Source: a virus
DNA length: 36,553 bases
IMG/VR virus record: IMGVR_UViG_3300005536_000004
Location: 1 to 36,553 of that record
Direction: 5' to 3' (one strand)
Shown here: piece after piece, positions 5,986 through 12,514 of the stretch
How positions within the stretch are numbered: the stretch's first letter is position 1
How the letters are laid out: every line of letters begins with the position of its first letter
Translations under genes and position numbers: made by a program
The notes under the pieces: generated by a model
Told to the model about the DNA's origin: nothing
Seen by the model: only the letters and a program-made list of their open reading frames with translations
Databases searched by the model: none

Positions 5986-6060
5986 GTGGGCGTGGCGCTC
6001 GCTGGGAGCGAGGCGTCTGAGGCGTGCGGGGTCAGAGCGAGAGGGCGGGCTCTGGGCGGC

Positions 6061-6088
6061 AGGATAGGGCTGGCGCTGTCAAATGCAA
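6061..6088 (-). promoter_or_regulatory. Leftward promoter candidate for the tRNA
   Basis: On the - strand, TTGCAT (6088-6083) and TATCCT (6066-6061) are 16 bp apart. Transcription would start near 6054, about 70 bases before the tRNA 5' end. No protein gene lies downstream on this strand before the tRNA, so the tRNA is its natural target. Confidence 0.45.
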
Positions 6089-6163
6089 GGGGAAAGCGCT
6101 GGTGTTGACGGGGGAGATGTGAAGTGGTGGAGAATGCGGGCAATCATCCGCGATTCTGGGCGC

Positions 6164-6182
6164 TTGTACCAAGTTGGTACAA
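6164..6182. promoter_or_regulatory. Perfect 19-bp palindrome, operator candidate
   Basis: TTGTACCAA, one G, then TTGGTACAA is a perfect nine-base inverted repeat with a single central base. It lies about 50 bases upstream of the endonuclease VII start, is AT-richer than its surroundings, and has the size and symmetry of a dimeric repressor site. No second copy was noticed. A TAGAAT -10-like element at 6221-6226 lies six bases before the gene's ATG. Confidence 0.6.
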
Positions 6183-6232
6183 AGTCGTGCGATTTGACGA
6201 ATGGCCTCGCCCGTTCCCGCTAGAATCCCATC

Positions 6233-6565
6233 ATGCCCCAACATCGCAAGGCTGTCATGCGTGCTGGTTTGACGCGCCTTCAGTCGGGGCGCTGTGCGAT
6301 CTGCGGTGATCCTCCGGGGAAGCGCGGGCTGCATCTCGACCACGATCACCTGACCGGAATCGTACGCGGACTGCTCTGCCATAGATGCAACTTCGGCATC
6401 GGGCTATTCCGCGATTCCGAGGAACTGCTGATGCGTGCGATCACATACCTCGGCCGTTCGGGATTCTCCGACTACGACATGCTCGCGGCGTGTATCGACC
6501 TCATGGATCAGGTCGAACGAGAGTCTGGGGTGAGGGCGCCGAGGAAGCTGCGGGAGCGAGGCTAG
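6233..6565 (+). CDS. Recombination endonuclease VII (HNH fold)
   Basis: A 110-residue nuclease of the T4 gp49 endonuclease VII family, which cuts Holliday junctions and branched DNA before packaging. The signature is complete: C21-x-x-C24, LHLDHDHLTG (34-42) with the catalytic D-H-D-H core, VRGLLC49-x-x-C52-N53, then a helix IGLFRDSEELLMRAITYLG. A TAGAAT element ends six bases before the ATG and no ribosome site is visible, so the mRNA may be leaderless. Its TAG shares the sequence CTAG with the stop of the leftward micropeptide, so the two converge with no gap. Confidence 0.92.
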   Translation: MPQHRKAVMRAGLTRLQSGRCAICGDPPGKRGLHLDHDHLTGIVRGLLCHRCNFGIGLFRDSEELLMRAITYLGRSGFSDYDMLAACIDLMDQVERESGVRAPRKLRERG

Positions 6566-6636
6566 TGCCAGCTCCGCATGGCGGCGATCAGCGCGGGTCC
6601 GAGCCATATGCACAGGTGCCGGATGATGCGGGTCAT
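6562..6636 (-). CDS. Micropeptide, 24 aa, coupled to the helicase gene
   Basis: ATG 6636 lies in an ATGA overlap with the helicase stop, and TAG at 6562-6564 shares CTAG with the convergent endonuclease stop, so the frame fills this gap exactly. It begins M-T-R-I-I-R-H-L, has a hydrophobic core (CIWLGPALIAAM) and ends R-S-W-H. The micropeptide at 2351-2428 is similar in length, in its M-T-R-(L/I)-(L/I) start, its W-L motif and its S-W end, although it lies in another operon. Function unknown. Confidence 0.6.
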   Translation of the reverse strand: MTRIIRHLCIWLGPALIAAMRSWH

Positions 6637-7823
6637 GGTGCCTCCCTCCAGTCGGGCTCGCGCTCGGCGAACCGTGCGGTGCTCAGGAACGTCAGCGGGA
6701 ACGAGTAGTGCCCGATTCCGTGCCGGTTCTTGCCGACCCCGAGCATGGATTCGTGCTTGGATGGGTTGCGGTGCAGCAGGCATACCAAGTCGGCGACCTC
6801 CTCGATTTCCCCAGCCTCCTTCAAGTCCGCCATGATCGGAAACGCGTTGGGGCCGCGCTGCTCCACCGCCCGCGACAACTGTGCTCCGATCAGCACTGGG
6901 ACCTCCAGGCTCATCGCCAAGGCTTTCAGTTCCCGCACCACCTCACCGACCTGCTCGCGCCGCGTCTGCCAGTAGCGATTAGGCGCTAGAATCTGCACGT
7001 AGTCCACCACGATCAGGGTCGGGCGGTCGCGCAGCATGCGGCAGAACTCGGCCGCCATCGCGGTCACATGGCCCACCGGGGCGCGGCGCGAGGGCGGCTC
7101 CTGAATCCACAGCGCCAGATTGGCCACCTCGCCCGGCCCGCTCGGGAACATGGTCCATAGCCGCCGCCGGATGTCTTTCAGGCTCATCTCCAGCGAGAAC
7201 ATCAGCACCTGCCAGCCCGAGCGCGCCGCCTGGACCGACCAGTCGAGCATCATCGCCGACTTGCCGCCTCCGGGGCGAGCGGCGATCACGTTCAGCGTGC
7301 CGGCCTCGATGTGCGCGTGTTCGTCGAGCGAGGGCAGGCCGGTGCGCACCCGGGGTGCCGCACCGGTCAGTTCGTGCTCGGCCATGATCTCGGCCAGCGA
7401 GCGCATGCCGTCCAGCGGCTGCCGTGGCCCTTCGATGCCGGCGAACCGATCGAGGGCCGCCTTGGCCAGTTCGGCCGGGTCGGCGGATCCGTTCGCCTGC
7501 TCGGCCAGCGTCAGGGCGTGGCGGCGGATCTCTCGCAGTTGCCGCTGGCGCCTGAGCATGGCGGCGTAGGCGGGCAGGTTCTGGGGCGCACAGGCGGACG
7601 AAAGCGCGTTGCCCCAGTCCACCAGCGAGAAGGGAATGCGCTCGGCACGCAGGTTCCAGCGCGCCAGATCCCACGGCCCATCCGCCGTCAGCTCGGCGAT
7701 CGCCTCGTAGGCCGACTTCATGATGCCGCTAAAGTCGGCGCGGTCGAACATCGTCCAACCCTGCCCGCGGTCCCGGAGCAGGGCTCCGATCACGGCTCGT
7801 TCCATCTCGGCTTGCGATGTCAT
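6633..7823 (-). CDS. DnaB-like replicative helicase
   Basis: A 396-residue RecA-fold helicase expected to unwind the phage fork for the host polymerase. An N-terminal helical domain (about 1-130) precedes the ATPase core: Walker A ARPGGGKSA with K188, Walker B LIVVDY (270-275), the LIGAQLSR strand (311-318), DLKEAGEIEEVAD (333-345) and the GVGKNRHG element (362-369). At about 400 residues it is slightly shorter than bacterial DnaB. The ATG at 7823 overlaps the stop of the upstream DUF1376-type gene; a longer start at 7883 would lie within that gene. It is coupled to a 24-residue peptide downstream. Confidence 0.92.
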   Translation of the reverse strand: MTSQAEMERAVIGALLRDRGQGWTMFDRADFSGIMKSAYEAIAELTADGPWDLARWNLRAERIPFSLVDWGNALSSACAPQNLPAYAAMLRRQRQLREIRRHALTLAEQANGSADPAELAKAALDRFAGIEGPRQPLDGMRSLAEIMAEHELTGAAPRVRTGLPSLDEHAHIEAGTLNVIAARPGGGKSAMMLDWSVQAARSGWQVLMFSLEMSLKDIRRRLWTMFPSGPGEVANLALWIQEPPSRRAPVGHVTAMAAEFCRMLRDRPTLIVVDYVQILAPNRYWQTRREQVGEVVRELKALAMSLEVPVLIGAQLSRAVEQRGPNAFPIMADLKEAGEIEEVADLVCLLHRNPSKHESMLGVGKNRHGIGHYSFPLTFLSTARFAEREPDWREAP

Positions 7824-8506
7824 GGCACCCACGCCTCCTCGCTCGCCAGCCCGTCGATTCCCCGGGACTCGGCGCTCTTGCACCAGTTGACGAATGCCCG
7901 GTCAAGGCTCTTGAACGGGTGCTGCTCGTGGTAGGAGATGAGCTTGGCTTCGATCACGGAGAGATCGAGCTTGGGGAATCTGACCTTCATCCGATGCAAG
8001 CAAGCCGCCGTCACGCCGCCGTTGGCGTGGACGGCGGCCTTGCTCGGCAAGGAGCCTGTCTTAGATTCTTCTTCTACGGAAGAGGAAGAGGCAAAGGCAA
8101 GGCTGACACGAAGCGACTCGCTATCCGGTCGCTGTGCGACCGAACCCCAACGCTTGGCGTTGGTTATGCGAGCGCCTTCTGACGCCGATGCTCTTCGACG
8201 CTCCTGCTTCGCACGCTCCAAGACCATTCGTCGCTGAACCAGTACCGGGGTCGCTGAGCGCATCGCTGAGCGAAACGCCGAGCGAATCGCTAGGCGACAG
8301 TGCTGCCAGCGGTCGCGCAGGTCGGACAGCCGGGCGAGTAGTTCGTCGTCGTCAGGAAGCACCCCGCACTCCTCCGCCGACCACGCATGGCAGAGGAGAT
8401 GGACGTAGCCGCCGCGCTGTTCAGGGGTCATCGCTGAGACGATGGAGTCGGAGAGATAGTCTTTCGGATAGAACTGGAACGACGGGGCTCTGTCGTCGGC
8501 TGGCAC
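7820..8506 (-). CDS. DUF1376-type replication accessory protein
   Basis: The N-terminus PSFQFYPKDYLSDSIVS followed by MTPEQRGGYVHLLCHAW is the hallmark of DUF1376 (YdaU-like) proteins, which often sit beside phage helicases and are thought to act in replication initiation or helicase loading. Residues about 60-115 are Arg-rich, followed by a Ser/Glu linker and a C-terminal helical region (FPKLDLSVIEAKLISYHEQHP) that could contact the helicase. The GTG start at 8506 has GAGGGACC upstream. The gene is first in a two- or three-gene replication operon from the promoter at 8656-8683. Confidence 0.85.
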   Translation of the reverse strand: MPADDRAPSFQFYPKDYLSDSIVSAMTPEQRGGYVHLLCHAWSAEECGVLPDDDELLARLSDLRDRWQHCRLAIRSAFRSAMRSATPVLVQRRMVLERAKQERRRASASEGARITNAKRWGSVAQRPDSESLRVSLAFASSSSVEEESKTGSLPSKAAVHANGGVTAACLHRMKVRFPKLDLSVIEAKLISYHEQHPFKSLDRAFVNWCKSAESRGIDGLASEEAWVP

Positions 8507-8601
8507 CTGGGCGGTCCCTCATGGACACTCGGCGTTGCGTTCCCCAGAATCCGGCGGCGTGCTGCCGCGCCAAGGACGAGCGGGCTGGCTTGCTCGGAGG
8601 C

Positions 8602-8652
8602 GGTGTCGGAATCACAGCGAGCACCGCCGGACTCTGGGACGATCCCGACACC
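8602..8652. promoter_or_regulatory. Spaced inverted repeat in the replication operon leader
   Basis: GGTGTCGGAATC (8602-8613) and GATCCCGACACC (8641-8652) are inverted copies agreeing at 11 of 12 positions. The right arm covers the expected transcription start (about 8649) of the leftward replication promoter. The arms are 39 bp apart start to start, so they may be two operator half-sites, or a leader hairpin. Confidence 0.45.
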
Positions 8653-8655
8653 TGC

Positions 8656-8683
8656 AAGATAATCCGATTGCGTCCGCTGTCAA
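8656..8683 (-). promoter_or_regulatory. Leftward promoter of the replication operon
   Basis: On the - strand a consensus TTGACA (8683-8678) is followed after 16 bp by TATCTT (8661-8656). Expected start near 8649, leaving a leader of about 140 bases before the GTG at 8506. It is the best consensus promoter in the window. Confidence 0.7.
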
Positions 8684-8796
8684 GAGGGCGTAGAAAGAAC
8701 TCGCCAGCAAGCGGAGCGTGATGCACGGCGGGCGGTGCTGGCCCCGGACCTCCCCGGCAGAGAGAGCCGCCCGCACCTATCTCCACAGGAGGTCGC

Positions 8797-9135
8797 GTGA
8801 TCCAATGCCCGAAATGCCAGACCACCGACCTCCGCCTCCATAGCGGCGTCTACCGGCTCGATACCCGCCGCCGCTGGCGTCTGTTCGGCCCCCCGATCGT
8901 GGTGCGCACCCTGGTCGGCCATGACTGCTCCTGCCTGCGCTGCCTGTGGGCATTCTCGACCGTTGCCTCCGGCACCATCGACTCGCCCAGCCAGCAGGCG
9001 CACGAAGCCCTCAAGGCGCAGCGCATGAACAGCGATCACAACGGCGAGGACCAGGCCAAGCGCCGCGCCGAGCGCCGACTGCCGCGCATGGATGACGACT
9101 TGGCCGAGGACCCGCGCTATCCGGCCCCTCGGTGA
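8797..9135 (+). CDS. Zinc-ribbon protein opening the late operon (112 aa)
   Basis: GTG at 8797 follows a perfect AGGAGG. The N-terminal half contains C-P-K-C (4-7) and C-S-C-L-R-C (about 45-50), forming a zinc ribbon around a basic beta region (LDTRRRWRLFG). The C-terminal half is a charged helix rich in Arg, Glu and Asp. It may bind DNA or a transcription partner. As the first gene of the long rightward operon it could influence late expression, but that is inference. GTGA coupling leads into the next membrane peptide. Confidence 0.8.
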   Translation: MIQCPKCQTTDLRLHSGVYRLDTRRRWRLFGPPIVVRTLVGHDCSCLRCLWAFSTVASGTIDSPSQQAHEALKAQRMNSDHNGEDQAKRRAERRLPRMDDDLAEDPRYPAPR

Positions 9136-9266
9136 TCTGGCTGCTGTTCGGCGCGATGGCCGTCCTGTGGGGTGCCGTGGTGTGGTCCCGACTCCAGCCG
9201 CCACGGCGCCCCGGCCCGGTCGATGTCCCACCGCCTAAGCGGAAATGGCATGCGCACCGTCGCTGA
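9132..9266 (+). CDS. 44-aa single-pass membrane peptide
   Basis: GTG 9132 lies in a GTGA overlap. The N-terminal 18 residues form a hydrophobic helix (VIWLLFGAMAVLWGAVVW), followed by a Pro/Arg-rich soluble tail with a basic end. It overlaps the next membrane peptide by 17 bases. Its position upstream of the terminase is unusual for holins. Function unknown. Confidence 0.65.
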   Translation: MIWLLFGAMAVLWGAVVWSRLQPPRRPGPVDVPPPKRKWHAHRR

Positions 9267-9348
9267 CATCCTGATCGTCGCCTGCTGCATCGCGGCGCTT
9301 GTGCTCGTTCTCTGCGCCGGTGTGATGCGCCTGTTCGGTCCGCCCTGA
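9250..9348 (+). CDS. 32-aa membrane peptide
   Basis: Starts at ATG 9250 inside the end of the previous gene and stops with a TGATG junction to the next. Almost the whole chain is one hydrophobic helix (ILIVACCIAALVLVLCAGVM) with three cysteines. Two such tiny membrane genes in tandem, followed by a third at 9778, suggest a membrane complex. Confidence 0.6.
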   Translation: MRTVADILIVACCIAALVLVLCAGVMRLFGPP

Positions 9349-9791
9349 TGGCACTCGCCGACCCCGACAAGGAGAACCGCTGGCAGCGCGTCCAGCGGTT
9401 CCTGAACGGCATCATCTGCGGCGGCAACACCGTCATGTCGCTCGACCACGGCACCTACACGCCCACGCTCACCGGGGTCGCCAACGTCGCCGCCTCCACC
9501 GCCTATGAGTGCCAGTACCTGCGCGTCGGCAATACCGTCACAGTCTCGGGCAAGCTGGACGTGGACCCGACGCTCACCGTCACCGAAACCAAGCTCGGCA
9601 TCTCGCTGCCGATCGCCTCGAACTTCGGCGCCGCTGAGGACTGCGCCGGTGTCGCGTTCGCCTCGGGCATCGCCGGGCAGGGGGCTGCGATCCGCGCCGA
9701 CGCCACCAACGACCGCGCCGAGATGGTCTGGATCGCAGGCGATGTCACCAACCAGCCGATGCTAATGATCTTCACGTATGCGGTGGTCTAG
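9348..9791 (+). CDS. Beta-rich virion-like protein (147 aa)
   Basis: The motif GTYTPTLTGVANV followed by an aromatic Y-L-R-V-G-N-T-V-T-V-S-G strand and ISLPIASNF is typical of C-terminal beta domains in phage fibres, head fibres and decoration proteins. The product is small, so a head decoration or short fibre is most likely. The ATG overlaps the previous stop (TGATG); an internal M at residue 30, just before the beta domain, is an alternative start. It lies among membrane peptides and ahead of terL. Confidence 0.72.
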   Translation: MALADPDKENRWQRVQRFLNGIICGGNTVMSLDHGTYTPTLTGVANVAASTAYECQYLRVGNTVTVSGKLDVDPTLTVTETKLGISLPIASNFGAAEDCAGVAFASGIAGQGAAIRADATNDRAEMVWIAGDVTNQPMLMIFTYAVV

Positions 9792-9927
9792 GCTGGACCC
9801 GCGCGCCCGCAAGGCGTTCGATGAGGCCGCCGCCGCGATCCTCAATGAGCTGGGGCTCGTCATCCTCGGCGTCATGTTGATTCTCGGGCTCATCATCTGG
9901 GCCATCGCGTGGTTCGCGCACCGATGA
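9778..9927 (+). CDS. 49-aa membrane protein
   Basis: Starts at ATG 9778, 11 bases inside the previous gene's end, and its TGA overlaps the next ATG. The first half is an amphipathic charged helix (LDPRARKAFDEAAAAILNEL), the second half one strongly hydrophobic helix (LVILGVMLILGLIIWAIAWF). An N-terminal cytoplasmic helix anchored by one membrane span is the likely topology. Function unknown. Confidence 0.68.
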   Translation: MRWSRLDPRARKAFDEAAAAILNELGLVILGVMLILGLIIWAIAWFAHR

Positions 9928-10109
9928 TCCGTGCCCGCATCCTCCTCGCCGTTGCCCGCTGGCTGGGCACCCCGCTCTATCTGCGCTGTATGCCGGGATG
10001 GCCCAAGAGTCGGTGGTGGCTCTATTGGTCGCCCGGCCTCGCCCTGATGCCGCTCCCAGACGGCGAGGTGCGCCACTATCGGGGGCTCCAGCAGTCGTTC
10101 CAGCGATGA
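9924..10109 (+). CDS. Small basic, Trp-rich protein before terminase (61 aa)
   Basis: ATG at 9924 and stop at 10109 are both in ATGA overlaps, the latter with terL. The sequence is basic and aromatic (ARWLGTPLYLRC, WPKSRWWLYWSPGLAL), with a hydrophobic amphipathic start. It could be membrane-associated. The family is not recognised. Confidence 0.65.
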   Translation: MIRARILLAVARWLGTPLYLRCMPGWPKSRWWLYWSPGLALMPLPDGEVRHYRGLQQSFQR

Positions 10110-11794
10110 CCCTCGCCCTCTCGCCCGGATACATCTTCAAGGTCGCCAACGAGAGGCTGAAGGCCGACCCGTTGCTTTCCTTCGGCTGGCCCGGCGAGCC
10201 CCATCGCCTCGCCTGCCGCTACCACGCTCAGGGGCTCGAAACCCTACTGCGCGGCTCGAACGACGCGGCCAAGACCGGGACCGGTTCGGCCATCGTCACC
10301 GCCATCCTCGAAGGCAAGAAGTCGCTCAACGGCGAGCCCCTGCCGGACGTGCCCATGCCGGCGGTCTGGTGGGTGCTGGTCCAGTCGTACAAGCAGCAGG
10401 TGGACGCCTCACAGGCGTGGGTGCTGCGCTGGCTCGGCGATCATCCGCACCGGCTGGTCAACGGGGCCAAGGGCTACGTCGAGCATATCTTCATCGCCAC
10501 GCCGCTCTGTAGCCACAGCGCCGAGGACATGTCCAAGGCCGGCTTCCGCTGCAAAACCTGCTCGAAGCTGGTGTTCCACTGCGCCGAGTCGCCCTCGGGG
10601 ATCGGCGGCAAGATCGACGGCGTGTGGGCCGACGAGCCCCCGGACGAGGACACCTGGCGCGAGATGAGGCGGCGCGGACGCGGCAACCGCATCTTCTACA
10701 AGCTCATCACCGCCACGCCGGTCGAGAAGAAGTGGTGGCACTGGATGCCCGCCGACTTCCACCAGGTCGAGCGCAAGCCCCGCGATGGCCGGGTCGAAGT
10801 CCGCGCCACCATGGACGACAACCGCTTCCTGCTGCCGGCCGTCAAGGCGCAGAAGATCGCCGACACCAAAGGCGACCCGCGCGAACGCGCCCGGCTCTAC
10901 GGCGACTACGTGGACCTCAAGGGTGAGTCACCGTTCCCGCCCGAGCGGCTGGAAATCTGGCTCAAACGCTGCCGCCCGCCCCGCATCGAGCGCGTCAGCA
11001 TCGAGGCCGAGCGCCAGGGGGCCGACGACGAGGTGCGCGCCCACGTCCAGTGCGCGGTGCAGATATTCCACCCCTACGAGCGCGAGGAGCACTACGTCGG
11101 CGTGGTCGATTCCGCCACCTTCCTACGCCTCGATCATCGCACCGGGCTGGTGGCGACGGCATGGACCAACGAGGGCTCCTCGCTGCGCAACGTGCCCGAC
11201 CCGTGCGGCATTCACATCTACGCCCGTCGCAAGCCCCGCCTGGCGATGCGCTTCGTCGGCTATACCGGGGCCTACGGCATCGGTAGCCTCGCCGCCAAGA
11301 TGGCGGTCCGCTATGGCAACGCCCTGATCGACACCGACTTGAGCGGTGGACACGGTGACCCGGCGGTGCGCGCCCTGAGAGACGCCGGCTACTTCCGGCT
11401 CCATCGCAACAATCCAATCTCAAGCCGACCCGGCGGCGGCAGCAGCGAGCTGGGCTTCAAGATGAACGCCAGCAACCGCGCCGAGATGGTGGCCTCGATC
11501 CAGCAGGCGCTGCTCAACGACTCAGTGCTGATCGAGTCGGAGGACTGTATCCGCTCGTTCATGGCCGTCACCTACGTGATGACGCCCTCGGGCAAGGAAC
11601 GCCCTGAAGCCTCCTACGGCGCCAAGGACGAGGACATGATCTGCGCCGGTCGAGCACTCCACCTGATGCAGACGCTGATGCTGCCGCCGCTGCCGCAGCG
11701 CATCGAGCGCGACCCGGTGCTGGCCGCTCTCGGCATCATTCGCGAGCCCACCGTTCGCAGGGTGCAAGGCGGCGTACTGTGGGACCCCGACTGA
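10106..11794 (+). CDS. terL: Terminase large subunit
   Basis: The 562-residue packaging motor and nuclease. The ATPase domain has a P-loop at 50-57 (G-S-N-D-A-A-K-T), where the usual Gly before Lys56 is Ala, Walker B VWADEPP (173-179) and coupling motif ITATP (201-205). Between them is a Cys-rich insert (C135, C149, C152, C159) that could bind zinc. The RNase-H-like nuclease has acidic centres at D335 (VGVVDSA), D409/D411 (LIDTDLSGG) and D508/D510 (AKDEDM). The ATG at 10106 overlaps the upstream stop (ATGA). An upstream in-frame extension to 9998 lies inside that gene and is rejected. Confidence 0.93.
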   Translation: MTLALSPGYIFKVANERLKADPLLSFGWPGEPHRLACRYHAQGLETLLRGSNDAAKTGTGSAIVTAILEGKKSLNGEPLPDVPMPAVWWVLVQSYKQQVDASQAWVLRWLGDHPHRLVNGAKGYVEHIFIATPLCSHSAEDMSKAGFRCKTCSKLVFHCAESPSGIGGKIDGVWADEPPDEDTWREMRRRGRGNRIFYKLITATPVEKKWWHWMPADFHQVERKPRDGRVEVRATMDDNRFLLPAVKAQKIADTKGDPRERARLYGDYVDLKGESPFPPERLEIWLKRCRPPRIERVSIEAERQGADDEVRAHVQCAVQIFHPYEREEHYVGVVDSATFLRLDHRTGLVATAWTNEGSSLRNVPDPCGIHIYARRKPRLAMRFVGYTGAYGIGSLAAKMAVRYGNALIDTDLSGGHGDPAVRALRDAGYFRLHRNNPISSRPGGGSSELGFKMNASNRAEMVASIQQALLNDSVLIESEDCIRSFMAVTYVMTPSGKERPEASYGAKDEDMICAGRALHLMQTLMLPPLPQRIERDPVLAALGIIREPTVRRVQGGVLWDPD

Positions 11795-11801
11795 AAACCA
11801 C

Positions 11802-11829
11802 TTGACGCGCCGCCGAGCGGGCGTATGGT
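11802..11829 (+). promoter_or_regulatory. Rightward promoter for the secreted-protein gene
   Basis: TTGACG (11802-11807) and TATGGT (11824-11829) are separated by 16 bp. The start would be near 11836, at the base of short alternative hairpins (GGTTG/CAACC or GGTGG/CCACC, 11836-11854), then AGGAGG six bases before the ATG. It follows the terL stop by seven bases and is the clearest promoter found inside the late operon. Confidence 0.65.
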
Positions 11830-11875
11830 CCGCGCGGTTGGTGGCACAACCACCTCTGTGCACAGGAGGTTCAGG

Positions 11876-12514
11876 ATGAAGAAGTACGTTTGCCTCGCCG
11901 CGCTGATCGCGCTGGCGGGTCTCAGTGTGTTCGCACAGCCGAGCGAGGCTCGCGCTCGCTTCCCGCTCAACTGGCAGCATTCGAACGGATTCGGCAGCTA
12001 CAACACCGACAGTACGTTCAAGCGTGCGGGTGGCGCGACGTGGGGCGCGAGCACTGCGGGCGATACCACGGTCTCATTCCGCGCACCTCCGCTTCCCGGC
12101 CTGGGCGTCGCCGCCACCGATACGGTGAGCTGGTTCACGTTCTCGTTCACCCCGAGCGGTAAGAATACTCCGCTGGGGCTCACCGCCGGCGCCGACTCCA
12201 TCTATCTCGCCTTGCAGGCCAGCTTCAACGGAATCGACTGGGAGCCGGTTACGCCGGGAACGGTGTTTCTCGCCGCCAACCTCATGCCCACGCCCGTCAA
12301 CGCAATCTCTGCGATTCTGCTGGAACGCGGGACTACCAATCAGTTCTTCTGCAACTTCTTCGTCGGAAATCTGACCGGCAAGATCGTGACGCCGGCGGTC
12401 GGAGCCACCACGGCGGCCACCTACCTCCAGATCGGCGCACACCAGTTCTTCCGGTTCATCGTGACCGGCGACTACACCGGAGCGTTCGAGGGATGGGTGG
12501 AGGTTCTCAACTGA
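11876..12514 (+). CDS. Secreted beta-rich protein with Sec signal peptide (212 aa)
   Basis: The N-terminus is a classical signal peptide: MKKY, hydrophobic core VCLAALIALAGLSVFA, then possible cleavage at VFA|QP or ARA|RF (residue 27). The mature part is beta-rich, with strands and loops such as FNGIDWEPVTPGTV and QFFRFIVTGDYTG, like a jelly-roll or Ig-like fold used in decoration or surface display. It has its own promoter (11802-11829) and AGGAGG, so expression should be high. It lies between terL and the portal, where an exported protein is not expected. A virion decoration protein that is exported or misread by me is the alternative. Confidence 0.8.
   Translation: MKKYVCLAALIALAGLSVFAQPSEARARFPLNWQHSNGFGSYNTDSTFKRAGGATWGASTAGDTTVSFRAPPLPGLGVAATDTVSWFTFSFTPSGKNTPLGLTAGADSIYLALQASFNGIDWEPVTPGTVFLAANLMPTPVNAISAILLERGTTNQFFCNFFVGNLTGKIVTPAVGATTAATYLQIGAHQFFRFIVTGDYTGAFEGWVEVLN

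Larger units (their letters stand above)
5749..6232. other. Non-coding interval around tRNA and palindrome
   Basis: This 484-base interval contains the leftward tRNA (5913-5985), its promoter candidate (6061-6088) and a 19-bp palindrome (6164-6182). The remainder, especially 5749-5912, is GC-rich and shows no supported gene. Open frames there are antisense to the tRNA and are rejected. Confidence 0.6.

Noticed and set aside
5741-6067. Rightward frame of about 108 codons across the tRNA region
   Set aside because: Its middle is the antisense translation of the tRNA (V-A-G-S-G-V-E-P-D-S), a familiar spurious pattern, and there is no ribosome site.
6194-6226. TTGACG and TAGAAT as a promoter for endonuclease VII
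   Set aside because: The spacing is 21 bp, too long for a sigma-70 promoter; only the -10-like element was retained as a note.
8521-8721. Rightward 66-codon frame in the leader of the replication operon
   Set aside because: No ribosome site; it overlaps the promoter and inverted repeat, which explain the sequence better.
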